Assembly: GCA_037189645.1 (NCBI GenBank)
Contig: JBBCIY010000008.1
Coordinates: 1 to 64,000 of the forward strand
Length of the DNA stretch: 64,000 nucleotides
Direction: 5' to 3'
Origin: Taishania sp037189645
GTDB lineage: Bacteria; Bacteroidota; Bacteroidia; Flavobacteriales_D; Crocinitomicaceae
Below are positions 34,973 through 42,569 of this stretch, piece after piece (position 1 is the first letter of the stretch; every line of letters starts with the position of its first letter). Below the pieces are notes generated by a model. It was not told where the DNA came from. It did no database searches and saw only the letters and a program-made list of their open reading frames with translations. Position numbers and translations under genes: made by a program.

Positions 34973-35002
34973 GGATGGCGAAATAGGTAGACGCGTGGGA
35001 CT
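34973..35002 (+). other. CRISPR spacer 1, resembles a tRNA-Leu gene
   Basis: The 30-base spacer begins GGATGGCGAAATAGGTAGAC and continues GCGTGGGACT. GGCGAAATnGGTAGACGC is the D-arm signature of bacterial tRNA-Leu, and GGGACT would be the 5' anticodon stem and first loop base. It corresponds to about nucleotides 4-33 of such a tRNA, same sense. Confidence 0.7.
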
Positions 35003-35017
35003 GTTGTGATTTGCTTT

Positions 35018-35072
35018 ATTTATGCCCTGTATGCTTTCAGCGGTATAAATGAAAACGCCTAACGGCTTAGTT
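35018..35072 (+). other. 55-base insertion in CRISPR repeat 2
   Basis: Same length and same position as in repeat 1, but six bases differ (insert positions 2, 9, 10, 17, 44 and 52), all transitions. The T to C at 17 breaks one pair of the GTTTTCA/TGAAAAC stem; the GCC/GGC hairpin is kept. Confidence 0.95.
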
Positions 35073-35821
35073 CAAGTTCTTTATTTTTACGGATAAGTTA
35101 CAACGATTGGGAGCGTGTGGAATACTGGATAAGTGTTGTGATTTGCTTTCAAGTTCTTTATTTTTACGGATAAGTTACAACGTGGCAACAGAGATTTCCG
35201 CATGAATTTTGTTGTGATTTGCTTTCAAGTTCTTTATTTTTACGGATAAGTTACAACAAAAAAGTCCAAGACAAGAGTGTTCAGTCGTTGTGATTTGCTT
35301 TCAAGTTCTTTATTTTTACGGATAAGTTACAACAATTTCCTTTTCTATGCTGTCATCCATCAAGTTGTGATTTGCTTTCAAGTTCTTTATTTTTACGGAT
35401 AAGTTACAACTCTTTGACTTCGTGAGCGATACCTTTCTCAGTTGTGATTTGCTTTCAAGTTCTTTATTTTTACGGATAAGTTACAACAAAACATCATCGC
35501 AAATCTCACATTTACACGTTGTGATTTGCTTTCAAGTTCTTTATTTTTACGGATAAGTTACAACAAAAGATGGCAGAGAGCGAAGAAAAGCACTGTTGTG
35601 ATTTGCTTTCAAGTTCTTTATTTTTACGGATAAGTTACAACTTATCATGTTTATTCCTTTTCATAAAGTAAGTTGTGATTTGCTTTCAAGTTCTTTATTT
35701 TTACGGATAAGTTACAACAGTTTAATTAAAAAAGATGGCAAATATTTAGTTGTGATTTGCTTTCAAGTTCTTTATTTTTACGGATAAGTTACAACGTTCC
35801 GTAAACAACCGTAGGAATAGC

Positions 35822-35872
35822 AAGGGATCCGGTCCTGTTTTAGAAATAAAAAAACAGGACCGGATCCCTTTT
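35822..35872. terminator. Strong bidirectional terminator
   Basis: AAGGGATCCGGTCCTGTTTT (35822-35841) pairs over 20 bp with 35851-35870, with a 9-base loop. The hairpin is flanked by A/T-rich tails on both sides and separates the array from convergent cas2. Confidence 0.9.
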
Positions 35873-35912
35873 CATCTGAAAATTAGCGAATTATTTCATT
35901 TCTGCGATTCTG

Positions 35913-36251
35913 CTAAAACAAAGTCAATTGCTGAGCCGGAGGAGTTGTTTCCTGCTTCTTCACTCCATGAAAGATTTCCATTCTGCCAAATTGCTTGTCC
36001 GTAATTGCAAAAATCCCGACTTTTCCTTTCTCGGGAAGATCTCTTTTTACTCTCAGGATATGCATTTCTGAGTTTTCCATGCTTTGACAAAAACGCATAT
36101 AGATAGAAAACTGAAACATCATAAAGCCACTTTCAAGCAGCTTTTTCCGAAACTGAGCGGCATCTCTGCGCTCCTTCTTTGTCTCGGTTGGCAAATCAAA
36201 TAATACCATTACCCACATTGTTCTGTATGCATTAAATCGTGATGTATCCAT
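35913..36251 (-). CDS. cas2: CRISPR adaptation endonuclease Cas2
   Basis: The 112-residue protein has the Cas2 ferredoxin-like start (YRTMWVMVLFDLPTETKKER) with the conserved Asp19, and the second-half pattern (LLESGFMMFQFSIYMRFC). It forms the spacer-integration complex with Cas1. The last residues are PPAQQLTLF; QLTLF (108-112) fits the consensus of beta-sliding-clamp-binding peptides. It lies 19 bp after cas1 and is the last gene of the cas set. Confidence 0.95.
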   Translation of the reverse strand: MDTSRFNAYRTMWVMVLFDLPTETKKERRDAAQFRKKLLESGFMMFQFSIYMRFCQSMENSEMHILRVKRDLPEKGKVGIFAITDKQFGRMEIFHGVKKQETTPPAQQLTLF

Positions 36252-36270
36252 ATGACTTTCTAACCAATCG

Positions 36271-37161
36271 TCAATTAAATTCAGGATAAGGGATTTTCCG
36301 GTTTTCTCCGGCGTAACACTTGTACAATCCTGCTGTTGTCATACTTACGGCATGAAACAAAGGACGCTTGATATCGTTAACAATTATATCTATTTGCGGA
36401 AGCTTCAGCAATTCAATTTTCTGTTCCTTAGTCAGCCCCTCCTCTTCCGATTGTTGCAACAGATTTAAAACAATCCAATCGACAAAAGGCCGATAGGGTT
36501 CCATGATGTCATCTGCCAGGCAAAAAGCATTGTATTTATTGCGGTGAAAAATTCCAAACGAGGGATGCAGTCCCGAAGCGGTAAGCGCACGTGCAACAAT
36601 TGAACGCAATATGGCATAACCATAGTTCAATTGTGCATTAGGAGATTTTCGCTCCCGGGAGCGCAGGAATTCACTGCCATACAATTGCCCCCAGTAATAG
36701 GACGCTGCCTGGCCTTCACAATTGGTCGTATCTCCACTCAATACACTTTCCTTCAGATTGAGCAACCGCTCATTGCCCAATCCAATTTTGGCCAATACGT
36801 TTGCCTGGTTTTGAATTTTTTGCCGGACCGTCTGCTGCCACAATTGTTTTTTCAACGGAAGGCTGGATTCTACCTGTGTACGCATACGGGCCGTTTGCTC
36901 ATTATTTGATTCGAAAGGGAGAAACATTCCGCTGGGCATGTACTTACTATCACAGTTGATCAATGCCACATTTTCATTCAACAATTCCCCCAGTAATAAA
37001 GAAGTAAGGGTAATCTGAGGATGTTCGATAATCATCATGCCAATATCTTCGATGGGAACAGTCTGAACAGTGCGTTCCTCGTTTTTAAGCTCTACTACCA
37101 ATTGCCTGTTTCGAATGCTTAAATGGGCTGGATTACTAAAGTGAAGCGTGCGTTTTACCAT
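36271..37161 (-). CDS. cas1: CRISPR integrase Cas1, type II
   Basis: The 296-residue protein shows the type II Cas1 pattern, with catalytic Glu149 (NCEGQAASYYW), His206 (SFGIFHRNKYNAF) and the acidic residues Asp217/Glu221 (LADDIMEPYRPFVDW). Length is normal. It inserts new spacers at the leader-side repeat together with Cas2. Here it would have to accept a 102-base repeat as substrate. Confidence 0.96.
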   Translation of the reverse strand: MVKRTLHFSNPAHLSIRNRQLVVELKNEERTVQTVPIEDIGMMIIEHPQITLTSLLLGELLNENVALINCDSKYMPSGMFLPFESNNEQTARMRTQVESSLPLKKQLWQQTVRQKIQNQANVLAKIGLGNERLLNLKESVLSGDTTNCEGQAASYYWGQLYGSEFLRSRERKSPNAQLNYGYAILRSIVARALTASGLHPSFGIFHRNKYNAFCLADDIMEPYRPFVDWIVLNLLQQSEEEGLTKEQKIELLKLPQIDIIVNDIKRPLFHAVSMTTAGLYKCYAGENRKIPYPEFN

Positions 37162-37598
37162 CGTAACTAGTTTAAAGTGAACAAACTATTTTACTGACAG
37201 CAAATAAAAAGGTTGCGTTTTTTATTGATTTTTAATGCGTTGAATGATTAATTGAATCATTAGCCCTTTTTCGGAAGGATTGCTTTGAGCAACCAGTAAT
37301 GCCATCGTTACTAAGGCATTGCGTTAATCTTTAATTCTCCCTTTAATTCTCCGCTTTCTTTGAAACGGTGCTTGTTTTTTTCTAAAAACCATATAAAGAT
37401 GGTAATGTTCTATATTTCTAACAACTTATTTTATTAGTATATATTCCTGGTGTGCTGATTAATAGCAGGCACTTCTGTTCCCCTTTGGGTTGTATAAATT
37501 TGTATTTCTCCTTTTTGCTTACGTCTTAATTTAGTTGAATTGTCCATTGGCAGAATGGAGTGCCTTTACCTGCATTAAAATTATTACACTACTGATTA
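37162..37598. other. 437-bp gap between cas9 and cas1
   Basis: No reading frame is convincing. The stretch is AT-rich with short inverted elements such as TTAATTGAATCATTAG-like runs. In most II-C loci cas9 and cas1 are adjacent or overlapping, so this gap is longer than expected; it may hold the cas1-cas2 promoter or an unrecognised small RNA. Confidence 0.4.
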
Positions 37599-40500
37599 TT
37601 AATATTTTGATACATTTCCTAATCTATCAACTTTTAGTTTGATACATTTTTCTTTTATCATGCTATCATTAATTGATTTTTCCATTTTATTAAGGGAAGA
37701 AAACTCCATTTTATTAACTATTGAAGTACTGACCTCTTGCTTGACAAAAAAACATTGGGAACCTGAAGAACTTACCATCTTATAAATTCTTTCTGTTTGC
37801 TCTTTCGTCAAATTATCGAAATCAATCATTGAAATATTCTCATCTTCATTTGGAGCATAAACCAAATCATTCGGAGAAAGAAAAAACAGTAGTTTATGCC
37901 CTTTTTCATTTGTTTCAGGTACAGAACTCAAACCTTGCTTTTGTCTTTCGATTACTTCATTTAAAGGAATTGTAGCATAATTTCTCTTTCCGTTTTCGTC
38001 CTGATAAATTGCAAAAAACAGATTTGTTCCTTTGGCAGCCTCTACATATTTATCTTTTTTATTACCTGATTGTCCTACTGCAAATCTTCCTGTTCCTTTT
38101 TCAAAAATTCTAACCTTATAGATAGGTTGATGGCGTTTACCTTCGTTGTATTGAGCAATATTTTTGTTCATATCCTCAATTCCTTCAGGCGAAAATGCTA
38201 ATTCAGGATTATTGCCTTTACTTGCAAGATAATTTTTCAAAATTTTCTGAATTCCCGTATCTGTAATTGACGTTTCAATCTTCTTTAAATCAAAAGAAGT
38301 ATCTAATGGCTTTCTTATAGCTGTTAAAATTTCTTTTTGAGATGTTTTAACCCAAGGTAAATCAACTTTTGCATATACAAATTCTTTATGCATTGGTTTC
38401 CGAATAGCCCAATTCACTCCTTTTTGTTCGACTAATTCTTTTTTCTTTACTCCGTTTTTATCTACCCATTTTTCATACTTATTGGTAGCTTTATTGATTA
38501 CCCGCAAATTTTGTTTAAAACTAACAACGATTGTTTCGAGGGATTTTCTTGTGCCTTCCGTAAAGGTATCCCAAGGTTTAAAAAATTCCTTAAAGGTTTC
38601 TTTTTCTCTGTTTTCTTTTTGGTTAAAATACTTTTCTTTTTTACGCAATTTATTTTGTAAATCATACCGTTTCATCTCTGATTTTGCCGATTGATTGTTT
38701 AATAAATTAACGTGGTCTCTTGTAGCACAAGCAATTACCAAAGCGTCCAAAGCGTGATGTCTGTGGTCAATTCTTTTCTTTTGAAAACCTTTGCTGTATT
38801 CAAAAGGAACAGTTGGTAACTGTTTTTGATATTTTTCGTTATAGGTAGTAAATAAATTACTGTTTGTAATCTGATTCATACGTTCAAAACGAGGTAAAAT
38901 CAAATCATTCCAAACGTCATTTAATCCCCAATCCTGCTTTAGTTCAGAAGTAATTTTTCCATTTAACGGAATGATGTTTTTAGAATTTACTCCGTCATCA
39001 TCTTTTTCACTTCTTACAATATTTGACAAAACATTCGAAATAAATTTGCTGATATACCTTGTATCATTCAACTGCCTTTCAATCATTTTTTCAGGAATAT
39101 CTTCCAACAAAAGTTTGTTTCGTTTACTTCTGTTTCTGGAATAATTTTCTTTGACAAAATCCCTGTATTGTTCTTCCGTAAAAATTTGAACTTCTTTTCC
39201 CAACCCAACAGAAACTTTCTGTCCATAATGGTTTTTGATGAACTCCAATCCTATCTGATTGTCTTTTAATTTATTGACTGCTGATTCACAAATCACTTTG
39301 TTGCTGAAACTATCATCAAAAAATCTGCTTTGAGGAATGATATGCTCAATTTCATATTCGTGTGTAAAGAGTTTATTCAAAGGAATAATCTGCCCCGTAT
39401 AAGGCGAACGATATTTTTGTTCCAGCCACAATTTATAGCGTTGCAATTCGGATTTAGTAGGTTCAGCTTTTTTACTGATTTTTAAAATTTCTTCTTCGAC
39501 CTCTACATTTGAATTTAAAACCCCGTCTTCGTAAATCTTCAGAATTTCCTGTTGCATTGGAGAATATGGACGAACATTTTCAACTTCGGTATCATTCATC
39601 ATCTCCATTAACAGAGATTTGATTCTGAGATTTGTATTTTCGTTTTCAGTAACAATAGAAGACAATCGTTTCCGTTCATCGGCTGTATGTTTCATTTCCC
39701 GACCTAATTCGATGTGAATTTCATCAAAGAAATTTTTATCCCCGTTTCCGTAATGTTGCCAAATATCCTTCACAACACGAAGCGTTTCGGTAACAATCTG
39801 CTCCACAATCGGATTTCGTAAAGAATGTTGTTTGAAGTCTTTAAGGAATTTTTCCAAATCCTCAATAGTATTCCATTTACCTGCAATATCAGCTTCCGAA
39901 TGTCTGTCGTATACAACATATTGAGCCAGCCAAAGAGGAAGCCCTTGAAAATCCGTTTCTGTTTCTAATTTGTGTTTTTCTGCTTTTTCTCTGACTAACA
40001 ATCTGATTCCCTCATCATCAACTGCATTGATGATATTATCAATTCTGTTTTTTGTTTTATCGTCAATAGCCTCCCAACTCCAATATTTTCCAAACCATAA
40101 CAAAGGGAGCAACTTTTTAATGGCTTTTTCGGAAAACGAGCCATATTCACTTTTAAAAGGAGGGAATTTCCTGAAATTCTCCACAAAAGAACTTACATCT
40201 AAATGATGTTTTTCAGAAAACGATTTTAATGCACTTTCATACTCTTTTTTATCAGTTACAGAGTAGATAATATGCCACAATTTTTGCTCAACTTCTCTAT
40301 TCAGAAAATCGGAAGGAACATTTTCTACTTTGCTTAATCTTCTGTTGATTTCGTATCCTGTTTCATTCATAGGATACTTTTTAGATTCCTTTTTCTCGGA
40401 GTCATAAACATAATTCCAACGATACTTTCCTATTTCATTGGTTAGAGCTTTACCTTTCAGCTCTTTGAAAAAATATTTCAGAATATCCGTATGGTCAACC

Positions 40501-41915
40501 TCTTTTTGGGACATAAGAAACTCAAAAAGATTTTCCTTGTCTGTTTCGTCCTTAATAAACTCGTTTGTTACATCTATATCATCTTCGTTTTTATATATTT
40601 TCAGATTATAGAGCCATTGCCAGACTCTGAATTCCTGATAATACGGGTTTGATTTCGGAATGACTTTCAGGTATTCTTTCTTTTCAATTCCGTCAACTTT
40701 ATACTTTCTGTATTCCAATGAACAATTGCCAATCGAAGATTTTTGACTTCGTAAAGGTCTTTGGTAGAAAATAATATCTTCTAAAAAAAGATGCAAAAAA
40801 TCTTTATTGCTTAATGTTAACTGATGTACCTCATTATTTCGATACAATTCTCTTACACAATCATTGTACAAATTCTCTGTAAACAATTCAGGTTGAAGTT
40901 CAATCTGTTTTTTTAGAATGGCTTTTAGTTCTTCTTTGTAAAATTTACGTTCAATGGTACGAACCAGCTTTCCTTTAATCTTTTGATTTGGATTTTGAAG
41001 TAATGTGTCATAAATATATTCTCCGACAGTTTTCCGGATTTGTTCTATTTCTTGCTCTGTTTTAGTCTTAATTGCTATCCAATCCTTTTCAGAATCAACA
41101 GCTTTAAAAGTTCTTTTTACTTCTCCTGATTTCAATACTGATTCTGTTACAATAAATTCTTTCGTTTTATCAGCCCAAGTTTCAATATTTGTTATTTGTC
41201 GGTCATATTTCCATCCATTTTCAAAATAGACATCAAATAGAGTTTTATCTTTTACTTTTTCTCCAGAATCAATAATTCTATCTACTTTGAGTACTACAAA
41301 TTCCTTATCTTTTTCTTTATCAAAGTCTTCTCCTCTCAATTGGTAGTAACCTCTTTTCTGGTTAAAATTTAAAATAATCCAGGCAAGCTCCTGTTTATCA
41401 ATTTTCTTGGTCAGGCCTTTTTTACGCAGGTAATAAATTGTCCAATCATATGGAACTAGCTTATCTTTTCCTTTTTCATTTGTAAGTAATTGAGGTTGAT
41501 ACTTTTTGAAATCATTAAGCATTTCTTGAAAAGAATCTTTGAATAGAAAATCTTGATTATGATAAACCAATTTAGGTTCGGCTTCTGCGATAAACTTCCC
41601 GAATCTTTTTTCAAAATCTATTTGGTTTGCATAATGTTCGGGTAGAAAATTTAAAACGTTTAATACTCTATGCAATCTTTCTCTGCGAAGTAAATGTCTT
41701 TCCCGTAATCTCCTTACTCCTCTGTAACCCGTTCTTTCAGATGTTTGTGTTTTTGAGGGTTTACCTGCTCCAAAATTATCTAAAATATCTTGTGTCATCG
41801 GAATTATCCGACTTCCCATTCCGAGTATTTCTCCATATTTACTCTCAAAGTTCTGTCTAATCAAAGCCCAGCCAATAGAGTTAGTTCCCAAATCCAATCC
41901 AAGTATATTTTTCAT
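37599..41915 (-). CDS. cas9: Type II-C Cas9 endonuclease
   Basis: The 1438-residue protein starts with RuvC-I (MKNILGLDLGTNSIGWALI, Asp8), followed by the Arg-rich bridge helix (RRLRERHLLRRERLHRVL). RuvC-II lies near FDEIHIELGREMKHTADERK, the HNH domain near residue 858 (YEIEHIIPQSRFFDDSFSNK; His858), and RuvC-III at HHALDALVIACATRDH (His1054, Asp1057). All catalytic motifs are intact. The length of over 1400 residues is usual for Bacteroidota II-C Cas9, which are longer than those of Neisseria or Campylobacter. No Csn2 or Cas4 is present. The tracrRNA is divergent and starts about 145 bp upstream. Confidence 0.98.
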   Translation of the reverse strand: MKNILGLDLGTNSIGWALIRQNFESKYGEILGMGSRIIPMTQDILDNFGAGKPSKTQTSERTGYRGVRRLRERHLLRRERLHRVLNVLNFLPEHYANQIDFEKRFGKFIAEAEPKLVYHNQDFLFKDSFQEMLNDFKKYQPQLLTNEKGKDKLVPYDWTIYYLRKKGLTKKIDKQELAWIILNFNQKRGYYQLRGEDFDKEKDKEFVVLKVDRIIDSGEKVKDKTLFDVYFENGWKYDRQITNIETWADKTKEFIVTESVLKSGEVKRTFKAVDSEKDWIAIKTKTEQEIEQIRKTVGEYIYDTLLQNPNQKIKGKLVRTIERKFYKEELKAILKKQIELQPELFTENLYNDCVRELYRNNEVHQLTLSNKDFLHLFLEDIIFYQRPLRSQKSSIGNCSLEYRKYKVDGIEKKEYLKVIPKSNPYYQEFRVWQWLYNLKIYKNEDDIDVTNEFIKDETDKENLFEFLMSQKEVDHTDILKYFFKELKGKALTNEIGKYRWNYVYDSEKKESKKYPMNETGYEINRRLSKVENVPSDFLNREVEQKLWHIIYSVTDKKEYESALKSFSEKHHLDVSSFVENFRKFPPFKSEYGSFSEKAIKKLLPLLWFGKYWSWEAIDDKTKNRIDNIINAVDDEGIRLLVREKAEKHKLETETDFQGLPLWLAQYVVYDRHSEADIAGKWNTIEDLEKFLKDFKQHSLRNPIVEQIVTETLRVVKDIWQHYGNGDKNFFDEIHIELGREMKHTADERKRLSSIVTENENTNLRIKSLLMEMMNDTEVENVRPYSPMQQEILKIYEDGVLNSNVEVEEEILKISKKAEPTKSELQRYKLWLEQKYRSPYTGQIIPLNKLFTHEYEIEHIIPQSRFFDDSFSNKVICESAVNKLKDNQIGLEFIKNHYGQKVSVGLGKEVQIFTEEQYRDFVKENYSRNRSKRNKLLLEDIPEKMIERQLNDTRYISKFISNVLSNIVRSEKDDDGVNSKNIIPLNGKITSELKQDWGLNDVWNDLILPRFERMNQITNSNLFTTYNEKYQKQLPTVPFEYSKGFQKKRIDHRHHALDALVIACATRDHVNLLNNQSAKSEMKRYDLQNKLRKKEKYFNQKENREKETFKEFFKPWDTFTEGTRKSLETIVVSFKQNLRVINKATNKYEKWVDKNGVKKKELVEQKGVNWAIRKPMHKEFVYAKVDLPWVKTSQKEILTAIRKPLDTSFDLKKIETSITDTGIQKILKNYLASKGNNPELAFSPEGIEDMNKNIAQYNEGKRHQPIYKVRIFEKGTGRFAVGQSGNKKDKYVEAAKGTNLFFAIYQDENGKRNYATIPLNEVIERQKQGLSSVPETNEKGHKLLFFLSPNDLVYAPNEDENISMIDFDNLTKEQTERIYKMVSSSGSQCFFVKQEVSTSIVNKMEFSSLNKMEKSINDSMIKEKCIKLKVDRLGNVSKY

Positions 41916-42047
41916 AAATTATTTCAAGTATTTAATCGTCAATTTCAGTAATTTTTCAAGTGATGAAGATACTGATTTTTACTGTAAGTTTTTTACGTTC
42001 AATTATTTTGGGTATAAATACGTAAGCTGGTATTGAGAAAAAATAAT

Positions 42048-42055
42048 TATATTTG
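42048..42055 (+). promoter_or_regulatory. tracrRNA promoter -7 box
   Basis: TATATTTG matches TAnnTTTG exactly. Transcription would start near 42060, exactly at the beginning of the anti-repeat. A clear -33 TTG at the usual spacing is not seen. Confidence 0.6.
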
Positions 42056-42057
42056 TC

Positions 42058-42222
42058 TGAACTTGATAAGCAAATCACAATAAGGATTATTCCGTTGTGA
42101 AAACATTTAGCGCCTCGCCTATCTGCGGGGCATTTTTCTTTCTAAATGTTTCATGAACACCATAAAAAAACAAATAACATTTGTGAATAAAACATTCAAG
42201 GCGGGGCAACTCGCCTTTTTTT
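42058..42222 (+). ncRNA. tracrRNA
   Basis: The anti-repeat is GAACTTG (42059-42065), ATAA, then GCAAATCACAA (42070-42080), complementary to CAAGTTC and TTGTGATTTGC of the repeat. It is followed by TAAGG. TCACAA (42075-42080) can re-pair with TTGTGA (42095-42100). Then AAACATTTAG (42101-42110) pairs with CTAAATGTTT (42142-42151), enclosing GCCTCGC/GCGGGGC (42112-42118 with 42125-42131). A terminator AAGGCGGG-GCAA-CTCGCCTT with a GNRA loop and T tail ends at 42222. Length is about 160 bases, or about 80 if the inner hairpin terminates. Confidence 0.85.
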
Positions 42223-42424
42223 GTATAACCTTGGTAAATCAACACTGAAAACAAGCAACTTAAACACCATATCATTCCCGAAACAGCCTACCCCTTTATC
42301 ATCAGCCGTTTTGATGGATCTCCTGAAAATCGTAAAAATGCGAACAAAACATTACCGGAAGCTGGATCCGTTTTTATATTTTTCATTATTTTTACACCGC
42401 TTTAACTGCCTGTTAACAGGTTCT

Positions 42425-42496
42425 GCCCTCCTAGTTCAACGGATAGAACAAAAGTTTCCTAAACTTTAGATACAGGTTCGATTCCTGTGGTGGGCA
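42425..42496 (+). tRNA. tRNA-Arg (CCT)
   Basis: The 72-nt cloverleaf has acceptor GCCCTCC/GGTGGGC (one T-T mismatch), D-stem GTTC/GAAC, anticodon arm AAAGT-TTCCTAA-ACTTT with anticodon CCT, and T-arm ACAGG-TTCGATT-CCTGT, discriminator A. No CCA is encoded. It borders the CRISPR-Cas locus. Confidence 0.9.
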
Positions 42497-42504
42497 CAAA
42501 AAAG

Positions 42505-42540
42505 AAGCGCAAAAATCCCCTTTGTTTTTTGCGCTTTCAG
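42505..42540. terminator. Terminator after tRNA-Arg
   Basis: AAGCGCAAAAA (42505-42515) pairs with TTTTTGCGCTT (42526-42536). It sits between the tRNA and the convergent DUF4301 gene and can serve both. Confidence 0.75.
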
Positions 42541-42569
42541 ATCAATTTCAATTCCACAAATAATTAATT

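Larger units (their letters stand above)
34871..35795 (+). CRISPR. Type II-C CRISPR array, 11 repeats and 10 spacers
   Basis: The unit repeat is 47 bases, beginning GTTGTGATTTGCTTT and ending CGGATAAGTTACAAC. Repeats start at 34871, 35003, 35135, 35211, 35287, 35364, 35441, 35518, 35595, 35672 and 35749. Spacers are 29 or 30 bases. Repeats 3-11 are identical; repeats 1 and 2 carry a 55-base insertion after base 15. The anti-repeat of the tracrRNA shows crRNA is read on the plus strand, so the leader is on the left and the enlarged repeats are at the leader end. The locus is convergent with cas2-cas1-cas9. Confidence 0.98.

Noticed and set aside
42425..42496. tRNA-Arg as the source of the tRNA fragment at 5412-5432
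   Set aside because: The acceptor strands differ (GGTGGGC against CCAGCCC), so a different tRNA is involved.
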